DNA of 64,000 nucleotides from Panacagrimonas sp965216805 (GCF_965216805.1 NZ_CBDCGN010000002.1:1550001-1614000), one strand, 5' to 3'; positions 27,801 to 36,284 are shown, numbered from the stretch's first letter. Notes: generated by a model from the letters alone, not told the origin. Translations and numbers: made by a program.

Positions 27801-27978
27801 CCACCACCGCCGCCGACGCGCCGGCGTAGTTGGTGCTGACCGAGACGATGGGCGGATCGATGTCGGGATACTCGCGCACCGAAATCGACTGCAGTGCAAA
27901 CACGCCGAACACCACCAGCATGAGGTTGACGACGGTGGCCAGCACCGGCCGTTTGACGGAGATATCGGACAACCACAC
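24856..27978 (-). CDS. RND-family efflux permease (HAE1 type)
   Basis: A 1040-aa inner-membrane pump. Family features: N-terminus SVKRPVLATVVNLMLVVFGV, the porter region SIEFLLSRNIDDAANDVRDR, the TM4 proton-relay segment LALVLAIGLVVDDAIIMVEN with the Asp pair, and NGILIVEFANQRRDQGLAFD near the end. It should form trimers that expel hydrophobic compounds or drugs with a periplasmic adaptor and an outer-membrane channel. Neither partner gene is adjacent on either side, which is unusual because adaptor and pump normally share an operon. Confidence 0.95.
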   Translation of the reverse strand: MWLSDISVKRPVLATVVNLMLVVFGVFALQSISVREYPDIDPPIVSVSTNYAGASAAVVETQITQIVEDQIAGIEGIKAMNSESRDGRSSISIEFLLSRNIDDAANDVRDRVSRILNNLPDQADPPEVTKADADASPIMFFVLSADNMGPLQLSDYADRYLVDRFATLDGVSRIFLGGDQRYAMRVWLDRDRLAARGLTAADVENAIAEQNVERPAGRIETPEREFTLRTERQYTSPEAFGEMVITQGPDGFPVRVKDVARVELGSENPRTKFRANGQETLGIGIIKTSSANTLAVARGAKELAARLQTELPSGMTLGLNYDTSEFIEAALHEVQITLGFAALAVILVIYLFLGSARATLIPAVTVPISLIASFIFLQGFGFSINILTLLALVLAIGLVVDDAIIMVENIHRRLEMGEPPLLAAFRGAREVGLAIVATTAVLIAVFTPLGFLEGNIGRLFREFALAMAGSVAASGLIALTLAPVLSVWLLRGHQAQSGWYARFDAALDRVSERYGGVLRSVIRRPALSIVGLVALLGATALLFLGIPREFTPSEDRGQFTVSVSAPEGASFAYTAAVMDQVETPLLEYLKDGEIARVLFRLPGFGGGNQVNSGSVGVTMVPWGERERASAQIGAEVADSLDHITAAQVRVIQRTGFRANRGQPVQVVMGGPSYEQLAEWRNRVIARIQRDHPQQLTRLDSDYKETKPQFQLDIDVGRAGDLGVRIADIAQAIESNFGERRVTRFQDRGEEYEVMLQAPPEQRADPAALGQVYVRAASGALVPLSNLVSMREQASAAEYKRTDRLRSITISADLAPDITLGEGLDLLERVVREESAEQARISYDGQSREFKEASGALYFTFVMALVIVYLVLAAQFESFVHPVVILSTVPLALFGALAALSALGMTLNVYSQIGVVMLVGLAAKNGILIVEFANQRRDQGLAFDEALVNAAQTRLRPILMTSIATIAGAVPLIVTDGAGYEARRILGVVIAFGVAFSTAFTLFVVPALYAAMCRRTGSPERHAAELASQAQAEPIDQLPAK

Positions 27979-28130
27979 GCAGGCGTACTCCTGATTCGAA
28001 CGGCGACGCGGATTGCCGGATTATGCGGGACGGCTAGCGGACCGCCGAAACACTCGCAAGGTTCCGGATCGGGCGAACGCGAACGCCAGATTGCTCGCAG
28101 GTCCTGCGGTCAGCCCGGCGCAGCCCGATG

Positions 28131-28832
28131 TCAGCTTCGACGCTGCCGTAACAGGTCGCGCTGCAGGTTGAGCACCGCCTGCTCGATGCTGCGCCGGGGC
28201 AGCTCGTCCTCCAGATACAGCGCCAGGCCCAATCGGGTCAGCGCGCCGCTGCGCATCGTATGGCACACCACCGCCTTGCAACGCACGCGCAGATCGTTCC
28301 AACCGAAGGCGACGTCCACCGGCTGGCCGGGCTGCAGATCCACCGTACCTTCCACACCGACGCCGCAGCCGTTGCAGGACACATCGAGCAGCCGGCCCGA
28401 CCACGTACGGGTGGCGGTGCCCAGGCGCAAGGGGTGCCGCCGGTTGGCCGGCAGCCGCACGCGATAGCTGTGGCGACGCTGGCGATCCTGGCTCAGCCAG
28501 GGGTCGACCAGTCGGTAGGTGTGAGGCCGCGACTCGCGCTCGTGCCCCTCGTAGCGCGTCTGAAAGCGCAGCGCGCGTCCGTCGATGCAGGCGTCCAGCG
28601 CGAGCGTCGCACCTGTTACCAGTTGGGGATCGCCGCGTGGCGCATCCACCCGCAGACAGCGTTCAGATCGGTCCGCCTCAAGCACCACGCTCAGCCCGAG
28701 TGCACCGTCGGCGGGGGTGGACAGCATGATCGGGGTGCGCAGCGTGCGCAGGGCATGCAGCAGGTCCCAGGTCTCGGTTGCTGCGACCGGCGCTGACGAG
28801 GCAGCCCCGGCGGGACCCACGTGCGCGTTCAC
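28131..28832 (-). CDS. PilZ-domain flagellar brake protein (YcgR-like)
   Basis: A 233-aa protein. The N-terminal YcgR-type domain (LLHALRTLRTPIMLSTPADG) is followed by a PilZ domain with the c-di-GMP motif RRHSYRVRLP and DVSCNGCGVGVEG. It should bind c-di-GMP and slow flagellar rotation. The start is a GTG at 28832 that overlaps the flgN stop as GTGA, indicating translational coupling. Placement after flgM-flgN ties it to the flagellar regulon. Confidence 0.85.
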   Translation of the reverse strand: MNAHVGPAGAASSAPVAATETWDLLHALRTLRTPIMLSTPADGALGLSVVLEADRSERCLRVDAPRGDPQLVTGATLALDACIDGRALRFQTRYEGHERESRPHTYRLVDPWLSQDRQRRHSYRVRLPANRRHPLRLGTATRTWSGRLLDVSCNGCGVGVEGTVDLQPGQPVDVAFGWNDLRVRCKAVVCHTMRSGALTRLGLALYLEDELPRRSIEQAVLNLQRDLLRQRRS

Positions 28833-29266
28833 GCCGCCGCCAGCACCCGGCTGATGCGACCCGTGCTGGCCTGTCCGTGGCGGCCGTACAAGCCGGGGCC
28901 CTGGCTGCGCTGGAGCAGTTTCAAAGCCGCTCCGACGCGCGCCTGATGGTGGTCCAGCAGGCTGCGCGATTCGCGATTGCTGCGCTGCAATCGCGCCGCC
29001 AGTAGCGCCAGCCGGTCCAGCTCCGCGTCCAGATCCAGACTGCGCAGCCAGGCCGGCAGCGCGTTGCCTGCCGCCTGCAACTGCAGATCGGTCGCAAGTT
29101 TCTGCAGGCGCTGCACGCGCGTCACCTTGTCGCGGCTGATCGCCAGCACGGCCGGCCAATCGCGCGCCTGCACGCGCTCGCGCTCCTGCAGCAACAGGGC
29201 ATCGAGCTCTTCGGCCAGCGCGTATTGGGCGTCGAGATTGCGGCGAACGGTGTCGGCGGTGCTCAT
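28829..29266 (-). CDS. flgN: FlgN-family flagellar export chaperone
   Basis: A 145-aa, mostly helical protein with LDAQYALAEELDALLLQERE at the start and LDHHQARVGAALKLL toward the end, matching FlgN. It escorts the hook-associated proteins FlgK and FlgL to the export gate. It follows flgM at 22 bp, the standard flgMN order. Confidence 0.85.
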   Translation of the reverse strand: MSTADTVRRNLDAQYALAEELDALLLQERERVQARDWPAVLAISRDKVTRVQRLQKLATDLQLQAAGNALPAWLRSLDLDAELDRLALLAARLQRSNRESRSLLDHHQARVGAALKLLQRSQGPGLYGRHGQASTGRISRVLAAA

Positions 29267-29288
29267 GGCAGCCGGATCGGCACCTGCG

Positions 29289-29591
29289 TCATGGAGACAG
29301 ATCGCGTTCGGCCTGCAGCAGCCGCCGAGCGATGACCTGCGGGTCGGCTTGATAACGGTCCTGCTCCAGCAGCCGACGGATTTCCGCCACCTTGCGCTCG
29401 TCCACGCCGCTGTCGGCGCGCACCTGACGTTCGAGCTGCTGCATCAGGCGCGCCTCGCCGGTCAGCGCCAGGGTGTCCGGCTCTCGTGCAGGGTGCTGCG
29501 CTGCGCTGGCCGCGGCGTCGCGCGGGCGACCGACCGCGCCGACCGCAAGGGCCGGTGCCGTCCCGGTAAAGGCATCGATCTTGGTGCTCAC
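29289..29591 (-). CDS. flgM: Negative regulator of flagellin synthesis (anti-sigma-28)
   Basis: 100 aa from a GTG at 29591, chosen because GGAG lies 8 bases upstream and the product then begins (V/M)STKIDAFTG, like other FlgM proteins. The C-terminal sigma-28 binding region is VDERKVAEIRRLLEQDRYQA, then RRLLQAERDL. It holds FliA inactive until it is exported through the completed hook-basal body. Confidence 0.88.
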   Translation of the reverse strand: MSTKIDAFTGTAPALAVGAVGRPRDAAASAAQHPAREPDTLALTGEARLMQQLERQVRADSGVDERKVAEIRRLLEQDRYQADPQVIARRLLQAERDLSP

Positions 29592-29691
29592 GGCCGCCGC
29601 TCCTGGCAAGGGTCTGGCCGGTTAACGGCTGTTCCGCAGGCAACTTGAGCGCGGCCGACGAGCGGTGGTTCATGACTCAACGCGCAGGCGA

Positions 29692-30396
29692 TCAGAGGTC
29701 GATCTGCACCGTGCCGTCGGCCTGTACCCGGCCTTGCACGACACGGCGGGAGCTGGGGTTCTCCACCCGCAACGCATCGCCAGCCGCGGCGTCGGACAAG
29801 GCCTTGCCCTGGGCCCGCACCTGGAAGGCGCCACGGCCGCTGATCAAGGTCACCGCCTGTCCGCGACGCACCACGCGCTCGGCCGCCAGTGCGCCGGGCA
29901 GCAACACCGCGCCGGCAGACAGCGGCCGGCTCAACACCTGGCCCTGCAATTCATCGACGGACTGCAGCCAGCCGGCGCCGAGACTGGCGCGATCGCGCAT
30001 CTGCACGTCCACGTCGCCTGCCTCGATACGTTCGCCGCGCGCCATGGCACGCAGGCTCACCAGCACCGGCACCTGCACACTGATGGTCACCGGCACGTAA
30101 AGCTTCCAGCCCAGGGAGTCGCAGCGCACCTCGACCTGTACGGCGGTAGCGTTCTGCGCGAGGTTGCGCGCGTGCAGCGGGGTCGGACAGGCTTGCAGGC
30201 GCAGACGCGGGTCGAGGTCGGCGGCGCGCAAAGTGGCTTGCTCGGGCTGACTGAGCGCGGCGTGATCCACCGCACGCTGGCGGATGCGCTCAAGCGACTC
30301 GATGGAGCCGGCCTGCGCCGAGGCCGGCTCGCCGGAAAATATCCAGAACAGGATCAGCGTCACGGCGAGGGGCCGTGCCAGCGAGAGCAGGGTCAT
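29692..30396 (-). CDS. flgA: Flagellar basal body P-ring chaperone FlgA
   Basis: A 234-aa protein with a signal peptide (AVTLILFWIFSGEPASAQA). The SAF domain includes VPVLVSLRAMARGERIEAGD and the C-terminus has VRRGQAVTLISGRGAFQVRA. AAGGA sits 8 bases before the ATG at 30396; the frame is open further upstream but only as antisense of cheV. It assists P-ring assembly in the periplasm. First gene of the leftward flgA-flgM-flgN-PilZ group. Confidence 0.92.
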   Translation of the reverse strand: MTLLSLARPLAVTLILFWIFSGEPASAQAGSIESLERIRQRAVDHAALSQPEQATLRAADLDPRLRLQACPTPLHARNLAQNATAVQVEVRCDSLGWKLYVPVTISVQVPVLVSLRAMARGERIEAGDVDVQMRDRASLGAGWLQSVDELQGQVLSRPLSAGAVLLPGALAAERVVRRGQAVTLISGRGAFQVRAQGKALSDAAAGDALRVENPSSRRVVQGRVQADGTVQIDL

Positions 30397-30594
30397 CGGC
30401 GACATCCTTGGGGCGAGAACGATCATGGCCGGACCGGTGCAAGCCCTGTGCCTGTGCACGGACGTCCGCGCAGCAGCCGATTTTCTGCCGGGCGATTGCG
30501 TTCCGGTCGCGTGCACCGCTGCGCCGATGGCAGATGATGTGGCCCAGGACTTGCCGCAGTCCGCGCGTTCCCGGATTTCTCCAGGTTGCAGGCC

Positions 30595-31515
30595 ATGGCC
30601 GCAGGTTTGTTGGACAGCATCGATCTCAATACCCGACTCGCCGGGCACAACCGCCTGGCGCTGCTGCTGTTCCGTCTCGACGAGCGCCAGATATTTGGCA
30701 TCAACGTGTTCAAGGTGCGCGAGGTGATTCCGCGGCCGGTGCTGTCGTGGATGCCCGGCACGCACGCGCAGGTGGCCGGCGTGGCGGAGATTCGCGGCCG
30801 TGTGGTACCGGTGATCGATCTGCACCGCGCGGTAGGTGGGGCCGCCAGCGGCGATGACGCCAAGCACGTCATCGTTACCGAATTCAATCGTTCGGTGCAG
30901 GGCTTTCTGGTGCGCGCGGTGGATCGCATCGTTCATGTCGACGTAGCCACGGTGGAGCCGCCACCGAGCGGTCCGCAGGGCCACCTCACCGCAACCACGC
31001 GGGTGGGCCCCGAGCTGGTCGCGATCATCGACGTCGAGAAAGTGCTGGCCGAGGTGGTGGGCCAGCCGCCGGGGCTCAGCGATCGCCTGCGCGAGGAAGT
31101 GCGCCGGCTGTCGCCGTCCGGGCGGCGCGTACTGGTGGTCGACGATTCCAAGGTGGCGCGCGCGCAGATCGAAAAGGTGCTGGGCGAAATGGGACTGACT
31201 TGCACCGTCCTCGCCAACGGTCGCGAGGCGCTGCAGTACCTGCAAGGCATGGCCGACCGCAGCCAGACGCCGCAGGACGAATTGCTGATGGTGATCTCGG
31301 ACGTCGAGATGCCCGACATGGACGGTTATCGCCTGACGACGGAAATCCGGCGCGACCCGCGGCTGGCGTCGCTGTTCGTGATGCTGCACAGCTCGCTCAG
31401 CGGCGTCTTCAACCATCACATGTCGCAGAAGGTGGGCGCCGACCGCTTCGTCGCCAAGTTCAGCGCCGACGAACTGGCTGAAGGCGTGCTCGAGCGCCTG
31501 CAGCAGGTCGCGTGA
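30595..31515 (+). CDS. cheV: Chemotaxis protein CheV (CheW-receiver fusion)
   Basis: A 306-aa protein. CheW domain: LALLLFRLDERQIFGINVFK, EIRGRVVPVIDLHRAVGG and GPELVAIIDVEKVL. Response-regulator receiver: VLVVDDSKVARAQIEKVLGE with the acidic pair, the phospho-acceptor Asp in VISDVEMPDMDGYRL and the Lys in FVAKFSADEL. It couples chemoreceptors to CheA and adapts by phosphorylation. It lies directly upstream of flgB, as in Xanthomonas-type clusters. Confidence 0.95.
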   Translation: MAAGLLDSIDLNTRLAGHNRLALLLFRLDERQIFGINVFKVREVIPRPVLSWMPGTHAQVAGVAEIRGRVVPVIDLHRAVGGAASGDDAKHVIVTEFNRSVQGFLVRAVDRIVHVDVATVEPPPSGPQGHLTATTRVGPELVAIIDVEKVLAEVVGQPPGLSDRLREEVRRLSPSGRRVLVVDDSKVARAQIEKVLGEMGLTCTVLANGREALQYLQGMADRSQTPQDELLMVISDVEMPDMDGYRLTTEIRRDPRLASLFVMLHSSLSGVFNHHMSQKVGADRFVAKFSADELAEGVLERLQQVA

Positions 31516-31603
31516 ACGGTCGCACCGAGCGCCCGCGGAATCACGGCGACGGGCCGCTGCGACGGGAGCGCAAGGCGATCCGGCATCGCATCGGCGCCGC
31601 GCC

Positions 31604-31618
31604 GGGCACAGGACTTGT
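31604..31618 (+). promoter_or_regulatory. Candidate sigma-54 promoter upstream of flgB
   Basis: GGGCACAGGACTTGT has the -24 GGCAC element and TTG of the -12 element at correct spacing, 34 bp before the flgB ATG. The -12 GC is GT, so the match is imperfect. Middle flagellar genes are often sigma-54 dependent in related bacteria, which makes the site plausible but unproven. Confidence 0.35.
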
Positions 31619-31651
31619 AGCACCGGCGCAGACCCTTTACCGGACGCCCTC

Positions 31652-32035
31652 ATGAGCGGCACCGATCCCTTGTTCGGCATCCATGCGCAGGCGCTGCAAC
31701 TGCAGCAGCGACGCATGGAAGTGTTGGCCGCCAACATCGCCAACGCCGATACCCCCGGCTTCCAGGCGCGCGACATCGACTTCCGCAGCGCGCTGCAGCA
31801 GGTCATGGCGCAGGCGGAGGCGGCGCGCGGCAACGGTCAGGCAACGCCGTTACCCGCCGTCGCCGCAGACCCGCTCAAGTTCCGCGTGCCCATGCAGCCC
31901 AGCGTCGACGGCAACACCGTGGATGTGCGGACCGAGCAGGCCGCGTTCATGGACGCGTCGCTGCGTTACCAGGCGGCACTGGGCTTCGTCGACGGGCGTA
32001 TCAAGAGCCTGCTCACGGCCATTACCGGCGAATAG
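31652..32035 (+). CDS. flgB: Flagellar basal body rod protein FlgB
   Basis: A 127-aa protein with the rod-protein signature QQRRMEVLAANIANADTPGF near the N-terminus and FMDASLRYQAALGFVDGRIK at the C-terminus. It forms the proximal rod in the periplasm. First gene of flgBCDEF, each gene 6-20 bp after the previous one. Confidence 0.96.
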   Translation: MSGTDPLFGIHAQALQLQQRRMEVLAANIANADTPGFQARDIDFRSALQQVMAQAEAARGNGQATPLPAVAADPLKFRVPMQPSVDGNTVDVRTEQAAFMDASLRYQAALGFVDGRIKSLLTAITGE

Positions 32036-32046
32036 GAGGCTGTCAG

Positions 32047-32454
32047 ATGAGTTCCTTCCGCATCTTCGACATCGTCGGCTCGGCGCTGTCGGCGCAATCC
32101 ACCCGGCTGAACACGGTGGCCAGCAATCTGGCCAATGCCGATTCCGTCGGTAGCACGCCAGAGGCCGCCTACAAGGCGCGCATGCCGGTGTTCCAGGCCG
32201 CGCCCGATCAGGCCAGCCCGGAAGCCGCCGGTGTGCGCGTGCTCGGGGTGGTGGAAAGCCAGGCCGAAGCGCAGCGCCGCTTCGAGCCCGGCAATCCGCT
32301 GGCCGATGGCGACGGCTACGTCTACGCCTCCAACGTCAATGTGGTGGAAGAGATGACCAACATGATCTCCGCCTCGCGCTCCTACCAGTCGAGCATCGAG
32401 GTGATGAACACCGCCAAGGATCTGGCCATCCGCACCCTGAGCCTGGGCAAGTAA
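32047..32454 (+). CDS. flgC: Flagellar basal body rod protein FlgC
   Basis: A 135-aa protein. Features are DIVGSALSAQSTRLNTVASN and LANADSVGS at the N-terminus and the conserved NVVEEMTNMISASRSYQSSI with FlgC-type end MNTAKDLAIRTLSLGK. Proximal rod component. AGGAGG directly precedes the ATG. Confidence 0.96.
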   Translation: MSSFRIFDIVGSALSAQSTRLNTVASNLANADSVGSTPEAAYKARMPVFQAAPDQASPEAAGVRVLGVVESQAEAQRRFEPGNPLADGDGYVYASNVNVVEEMTNMISASRSYQSSIEVMNTAKDLAIRTLSLGK

Positions 32455-32463
32455 GGACATTCC

Positions 32464-33126
32464 ATGAACGTCGGCGGCAGCACCTCCAACCCCTACACCG
32501 ATCTCGGCCTGGGCCTGCGTCAAGCGGCACCGCAGGCCGAGATGGGCCAGGCCGATTTCCTGCGCCTGATGACCACGCAGTTGCAGTACCAGGATCCGTT
32601 CAAGCCGATGGAGTCCGGCGAGTTCCTGGGCCAGATCGCGCAGTTCTCCACCGTGTCCGGCATCCAGGGCATGCAGGAGTCCCTGGACAGTCTGGCCGCG
32701 GCGCTGACCTCCAACCAGACCCTGCAGGCGGCGAGTCTGGTCGGGCGCGGCGTGCTGGTGCCCGGCGACGGTCTGTGGCTGCCGGCCGAGGGTGCGGTCG
32801 AACTCGGTGCCGAGCTGCCCGCCAGCGGCAGCCTGTTGCTGGAGATTCGCGATGCCGGCGGCCAGGTGGTGGATCGCGTCGATCTCGGTTCGCAGCCCGC
32901 GGGGGTGGCGCGCATCACCTGGGACGGCACGGGCGCCGACGGGGCGCGCCTGCCCGAGGGCGCCTACTCGGTGAGCGCGCTGCTGGCCAGCGGCGACGCC
33001 GGCGAACAGGTGCAGACCCTGGTCAGCGGCACCGTGAACAGCGTTTCCACCGGCAGCAGCGGACTGCTGCTGCACCTCAACGGCTTGGACCCGGTGGAGC
33101 TGTCCGCGGTCCGCCAGATTCTTTGA
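32464..33126 (+). CDS. flgD: Flagellar hook assembly (capping) protein FlgD
   Basis: A 220-aa protein. The conserved N-terminal region is DFLRLMTTQLQYQDPFKPME, then GEFLGQIAQFSTVSGI. The Tudor/FnIII-like domain has ARITWDGTGADGARLPEGAY. It caps the growing hook so that FlgE can polymerise. Confidence 0.95.
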   Translation: MNVGGSTSNPYTDLGLGLRQAAPQAEMGQADFLRLMTTQLQYQDPFKPMESGEFLGQIAQFSTVSGIQGMQESLDSLAAALTSNQTLQAASLVGRGVLVPGDGLWLPAEGAVELGAELPASGSLLLEIRDAGGQVVDRVDLGSQPAGVARITWDGTGADGARLPEGAYSVSALLASGDAGEQVQTLVSGTVNSVSTGSSGLLLHLNGLDPVELSAVRQIL

Positions 33127-33145
33127 CCTTCAACCCGGAGCTTCC

Positions 33146-34366
33146 ATGTCCTTCAAGATCGCCCTGTCCGGCCTGACCGCGGCCTCGGCCGAGTTGTCGG
33201 TCACCGCCAACAACATCGCCAACGCCAACACCACCGGCTTCAAGCAGTCGCGCGCCGAGTTCGCCGACTTCTTCCCGCAGTCGTCCTACGGCCTGTCGCA
33301 GAACGCCATCGGCGCCGGCGTGCGGCTGGAGCGCGTGGCCCAGCAGTTCACGCAAGGCAACGTCAACTTCACCGACAACGCGCTGGACCTGGCGATCTCC
33401 GGCGAAGGCTTCTTCACCGTCTCCGACGGCGGCGCCACGCTCTACACCCGCGCCGGCGAGTTCGGCACCAATCGTGACGGCTACGTGGTCAACGCCTCCG
33501 GTCATCGTCTGCAGGTGTTTCCGCCGAATGCCGGCGGCGCCGGCTTCGACACCTCGCGCACCACCGACCTGCGCCTGTCCGGCGCCGACAATCCACCGGC
33601 GGCCTCCGGCAGCATCGAAGGAGCTTTCAACCTGCCGGCCAATGCGGTGGTGCCGACGGTCGGCACCTTCGACCCCGACGACGCCGAGAGCTACAACCAG
33701 AGCACGGCGCTGACCCTGTTCGATTCGCTGGGTGCCACCCACGCCGCCAGCCTCTACTTCATCAAGACCGCCAACCCCAACGAGTGGTCGATGCAGGTGC
33801 AGATCGACGGCACCCCGGTGGGACCCGCCACCACCCTGCAGTATTCCGACACCGGCACCCTGGTGTCGCCGGCCGGTGGCCAGATCGCGCTGCCGGCCTA
33901 CGCGCCGGCCAACGGTTCGGCGCCGATCAGCCTGAATCTCGACATCGGTGCCTCGACCCAGTACGGCGAGGGCTTCGCGGTCAGCCGCCTGAGCCAGGAC
34001 GGCTTCGCCACCGGGCGCCTGGCGGGCATCGACGTCGGCGAGGGCGGGGTGGTGCAGGCACGCTACACCAACGGCCAGTCGGCGCAGATCGGACAGGTCG
34101 CGATGGCCAACTTCCCCAATCCGCAGGGTCTGCAGCAGGTCGGTGCCACCGCCTGGGCGCAGAGTTTCAACTCCGGCTCGCCGGTGATCGGCGCCGCCGG
34201 CACCGGCAACTTCGGCGACGTGCAGTCCGGCGCGCTGGAGGCCTCCAACGTCGATCTGACCGCGCAGCTGGTCAACATGATCGAGGCGCAGCGCAACTTC
34301 CAGGCCAATGCGCAAATGATCTCGACCAGCGATCAGATCACCCAGACCGTGCTCAACATCCGGTAA
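33146..34366 (+). CDS. flgE: Flagellar hook protein FlgE
   Basis: A 406-aa hook subunit. N-terminal SFKIALSGLTAASAELSVTA with NNIANANTTGFKQSRAEFAD, the FlgE/F/G motif DLAISGEGFFTVSDGGATLY, and C-terminal AQLVNMIEAQRNFQANAQMI. Normal length for the family. GGAG lies 9 bases upstream of the ATG. Confidence 0.96.
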   Translation: MSFKIALSGLTAASAELSVTANNIANANTTGFKQSRAEFADFFPQSSYGLSQNAIGAGVRLERVAQQFTQGNVNFTDNALDLAISGEGFFTVSDGGATLYTRAGEFGTNRDGYVVNASGHRLQVFPPNAGGAGFDTSRTTDLRLSGADNPPAASGSIEGAFNLPANAVVPTVGTFDPDDAESYNQSTALTLFDSLGATHAASLYFIKTANPNEWSMQVQIDGTPVGPATTLQYSDTGTLVSPAGGQIALPAYAPANGSAPISLNLDIGASTQYGEGFAVSRLSQDGFATGRLAGIDVGEGGVVQARYTNGQSAQIGQVAMANFPNPQGLQQVGATAWAQSFNSGSPVIGAAGTGNFGDVQSGALEASNVDLTAQLVNMIEAQRNFQANAQMISTSDQITQTVLNIR

Positions 34367-34372
34367 GGCATC

Positions 34373-35116
34373 GTGGACCGCGCCCTCTACATCGCCATGA
34401 CCGGCGCCACCCAGACGCTCAAGGCGCAGGCGGTCAACAACCACAACCTGGCCAATGCCAGCACGGTCGGATTCAAGGCCGAGCTGGCGGCGCACAGTGC
34501 TGTGGCGGTGGACGGCGCGCAGCTGGCCACGAGAGTCAACACGCGACTGGACGGGCTGGGTTTCGACAACCGCCTTGGCAGCATCCAGCAGACCGGCAAC
34601 CCGCTGGATGTGGTGCTGGCGGCCGATCACTGGCTTGCGGTGCAAGCACCCGATGGCGCCGAGGGCTATACCCGCGCCGGAGATCTGCGCGTCGGTGCCG
34701 ATGGCCTGATGCGCACCGCCGCAGGTCATCTGGTGATGGGCGAGGACGGACCGCTGTCGGTGCCGCCCCACACGCAAATCTCCATCGGCGGCGACGGCAC
34801 GGTCACCGTGTTGCCGCAGGGGCAGGGCCCGGAAGCGCCGGCGGTCATCGGTCGGCTGCGAGTGGTGCGCGCAGAGCCGGCGCAACTCGAGCGCGACGGC
34901 GGCGGTCTGATGCGTCTTGGCGACGGCGGGGAAGAACTGCCGCCCGCCGCCGGACAGGTTCTCAGCAGCGGCGCGCTGGAAAGCTCCAACGTCAATCTGG
35001 CTGACGCCATGGTCAACATGATCCAGCTGGCGCGCAGCTTCGAGATGCAGGTCAAGCTGATGCGCGCGGCCGAGGACAATGCGCAGGCTTCGGCATCGGT
35101 CATGCGCATGGGTTGA
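34373..35116 (+). CDS. flgF: Flagellar basal body rod protein FlgF
   Basis: A 247-aa protein starting with GTG at 34373, 6 bp after flgE. N-terminal DRALYIAMTGATQTLKAQAV and the rod motif NNHNLANASTVGFKAEL; C-terminal LADAMVNMIQLARSFEMQVK. It is the last flagellar gene here: no flgG or any later flg gene follows, and the next 200 bp contain no recognisable fragment of one. Confidence 0.93.
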   Translation: MDRALYIAMTGATQTLKAQAVNNHNLANASTVGFKAELAAHSAVAVDGAQLATRVNTRLDGLGFDNRLGSIQQTGNPLDVVLAADHWLAVQAPDGAEGYTRAGDLRVGADGLMRTAAGHLVMGEDGPLSVPPHTQISIGGDGTVTVLPQGQGPEAPAVIGRLRVVRAEPAQLERDGGGLMRLGDGGEELPPAAGQVLSSGALESSNVNLADAMVNMIQLARSFEMQVKLMRAAEDNAQASASVMRMG

Positions 35117-35315
35117 GCGCAGGTGCTCGCGTAGGACCGCACGCTCGACCGATCACGCGGCCAAGGCCAACGGCGCCGCCCGCGCCGCAATCGGCTTCCG
35201 CACATCTTGAGATAGGCGCCGCAGTCCCAAATTTTCAACGGTGATCAGTTGGCGCGATACTGGCTGGCTAGGCCGGTTCGCCGGACCGTGAGAATACTGC
35301 GTCGGTAACACTCGG

Positions 35316-36224
35316 ATGGGTACTTCGGACTTGAATTACAAGGACTATTATAAGGTGCTGGGCGTCGCCCGCTCGGCCTCGGCTGATGAAATCAAGAAGG
35401 CCTATCGGCGGCTTGCGCGCGAATTTCATCCCGACAAGAACGCCAACAAGGGCGCCGAGGAACGCTTCAAGGAAATCAACGAAGCCAACGAGGTGCTGTC
35501 CGACCCCGAAAAGCGCCGCGCCTACGACGCGCTCGGCGCCAACTGGAAGCACGGTGGCGGGTTTACGCCGCCGCCGGGCTGGGCCGGTGGCGGGTTCGGC
35601 AATGCGCGTGGCGGCGGCGCGGGCCCGGGCGGATTCTCCGATTTCTTCTCCACCATGTTCGGCGGTGCTGCAGGCGGCGGTGGATTTCGTTTCGAGGACG
35701 AGCCCGATCCGTTTCGCGCGCCGGCACCGGCGCGGGCCAGGATCGAGATCAGCCTGGAGGATTCCTACCACGGCGGTTCGCGCCAGGTCAGTCTGGCGGA
35801 TGGGCGGACCTTGAACGTGCGCATTCCCAAGGGCATCACCGAGGGGCAGAGCATTCGCCTGGCGCAGCAGGGGCCGCGTGGTGCGGACCTGATGCTGGAG
35901 ATCGGTTTTGCGGCGCATCCGCGCTTCAAGGCGGAAGGCCGCGACATCGCCGCGACCCTGAATGTTGCGCCCTGGGAAGCGGCGCTTGGGGCCAAGGTAC
36001 CGGTGGACACCCTCGGCGGCACGGTGGAGTTGAACGTGCCGGCCGGGACGCAGGCGGGCCGCAAATTCCGGCTCAAGGGACGCGGTCTGCCCGGCAGCAC
36101 CGCCGGCGACCAGACGGTCACGGTCCGCTTGGTGACGCCGACGCCCAAGGACGATACCGAGCGCGGCGCCTACGAGGCCCTGGCGCGGTTGTTCGAGGAT
36201 TTCGATCCACGCAAGTCGGCGTAG
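35316..36224 (+). CDS. DnaJ/CbpA-like co-chaperone
   Basis: A 302-aa protein. The J domain reads YKDYYKVLGVARSASADEIK, with the HPD motif in FHPDKNANKGAEERF. A Gly-rich linker and the DnaJ C-terminal substrate domains follow (EDSYHGGSRQVSLADGRTLN; VPAGTQAGRKFRLKGRGLPG). It lacks the zinc-finger repeats, as in CbpA. It stimulates DnaK ATPase. It sits alone between the flagellar genes and the acyl-CoA synthetase pair. The 199 bp upstream hold no visible gene. Confidence 0.93.
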   Translation: MGTSDLNYKDYYKVLGVARSASADEIKKAYRRLAREFHPDKNANKGAEERFKEINEANEVLSDPEKRRAYDALGANWKHGGGFTPPPGWAGGGFGNARGGGAGPGGFSDFFSTMFGGAAGGGGFRFEDEPDPFRAPAPARARIEISLEDSYHGGSRQVSLADGRTLNVRIPKGITEGQSIRLAQQGPRGADLMLEIGFAAHPRFKAEGRDIAATLNVAPWEAALGAKVPVDTLGGTVELNVPAGTQAGRKFRLKGRGLPGSTAGDQTVTVRLVTPTPKDDTERGAYEALARLFEDFDPRKSA

Positions 36225-36284
36225 CAAGCGCCGCACAGGTCCGAAATATCTCGTGCTTTGCACGGGGCTGCGGCATCCTGAGCC

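Noticed and set aside
25900..28467. 855-codon open frame antisense to the RND pump
   Set aside because: The minus-strand frame is an unmistakable RND permease; the plus-strand product is His/Arg/Gln-rich noise.
30476..30483. GCCGATTT resembling a sigma-28 -10 element upstream of cheV
   Set aside because: No TAAA-type -35 element lies at the proper distance.
33077..34885. 602-codon antisense frame over flgE and flgF
   Set aside because: Shadow of two clear flagellar genes with no recognisable domain.
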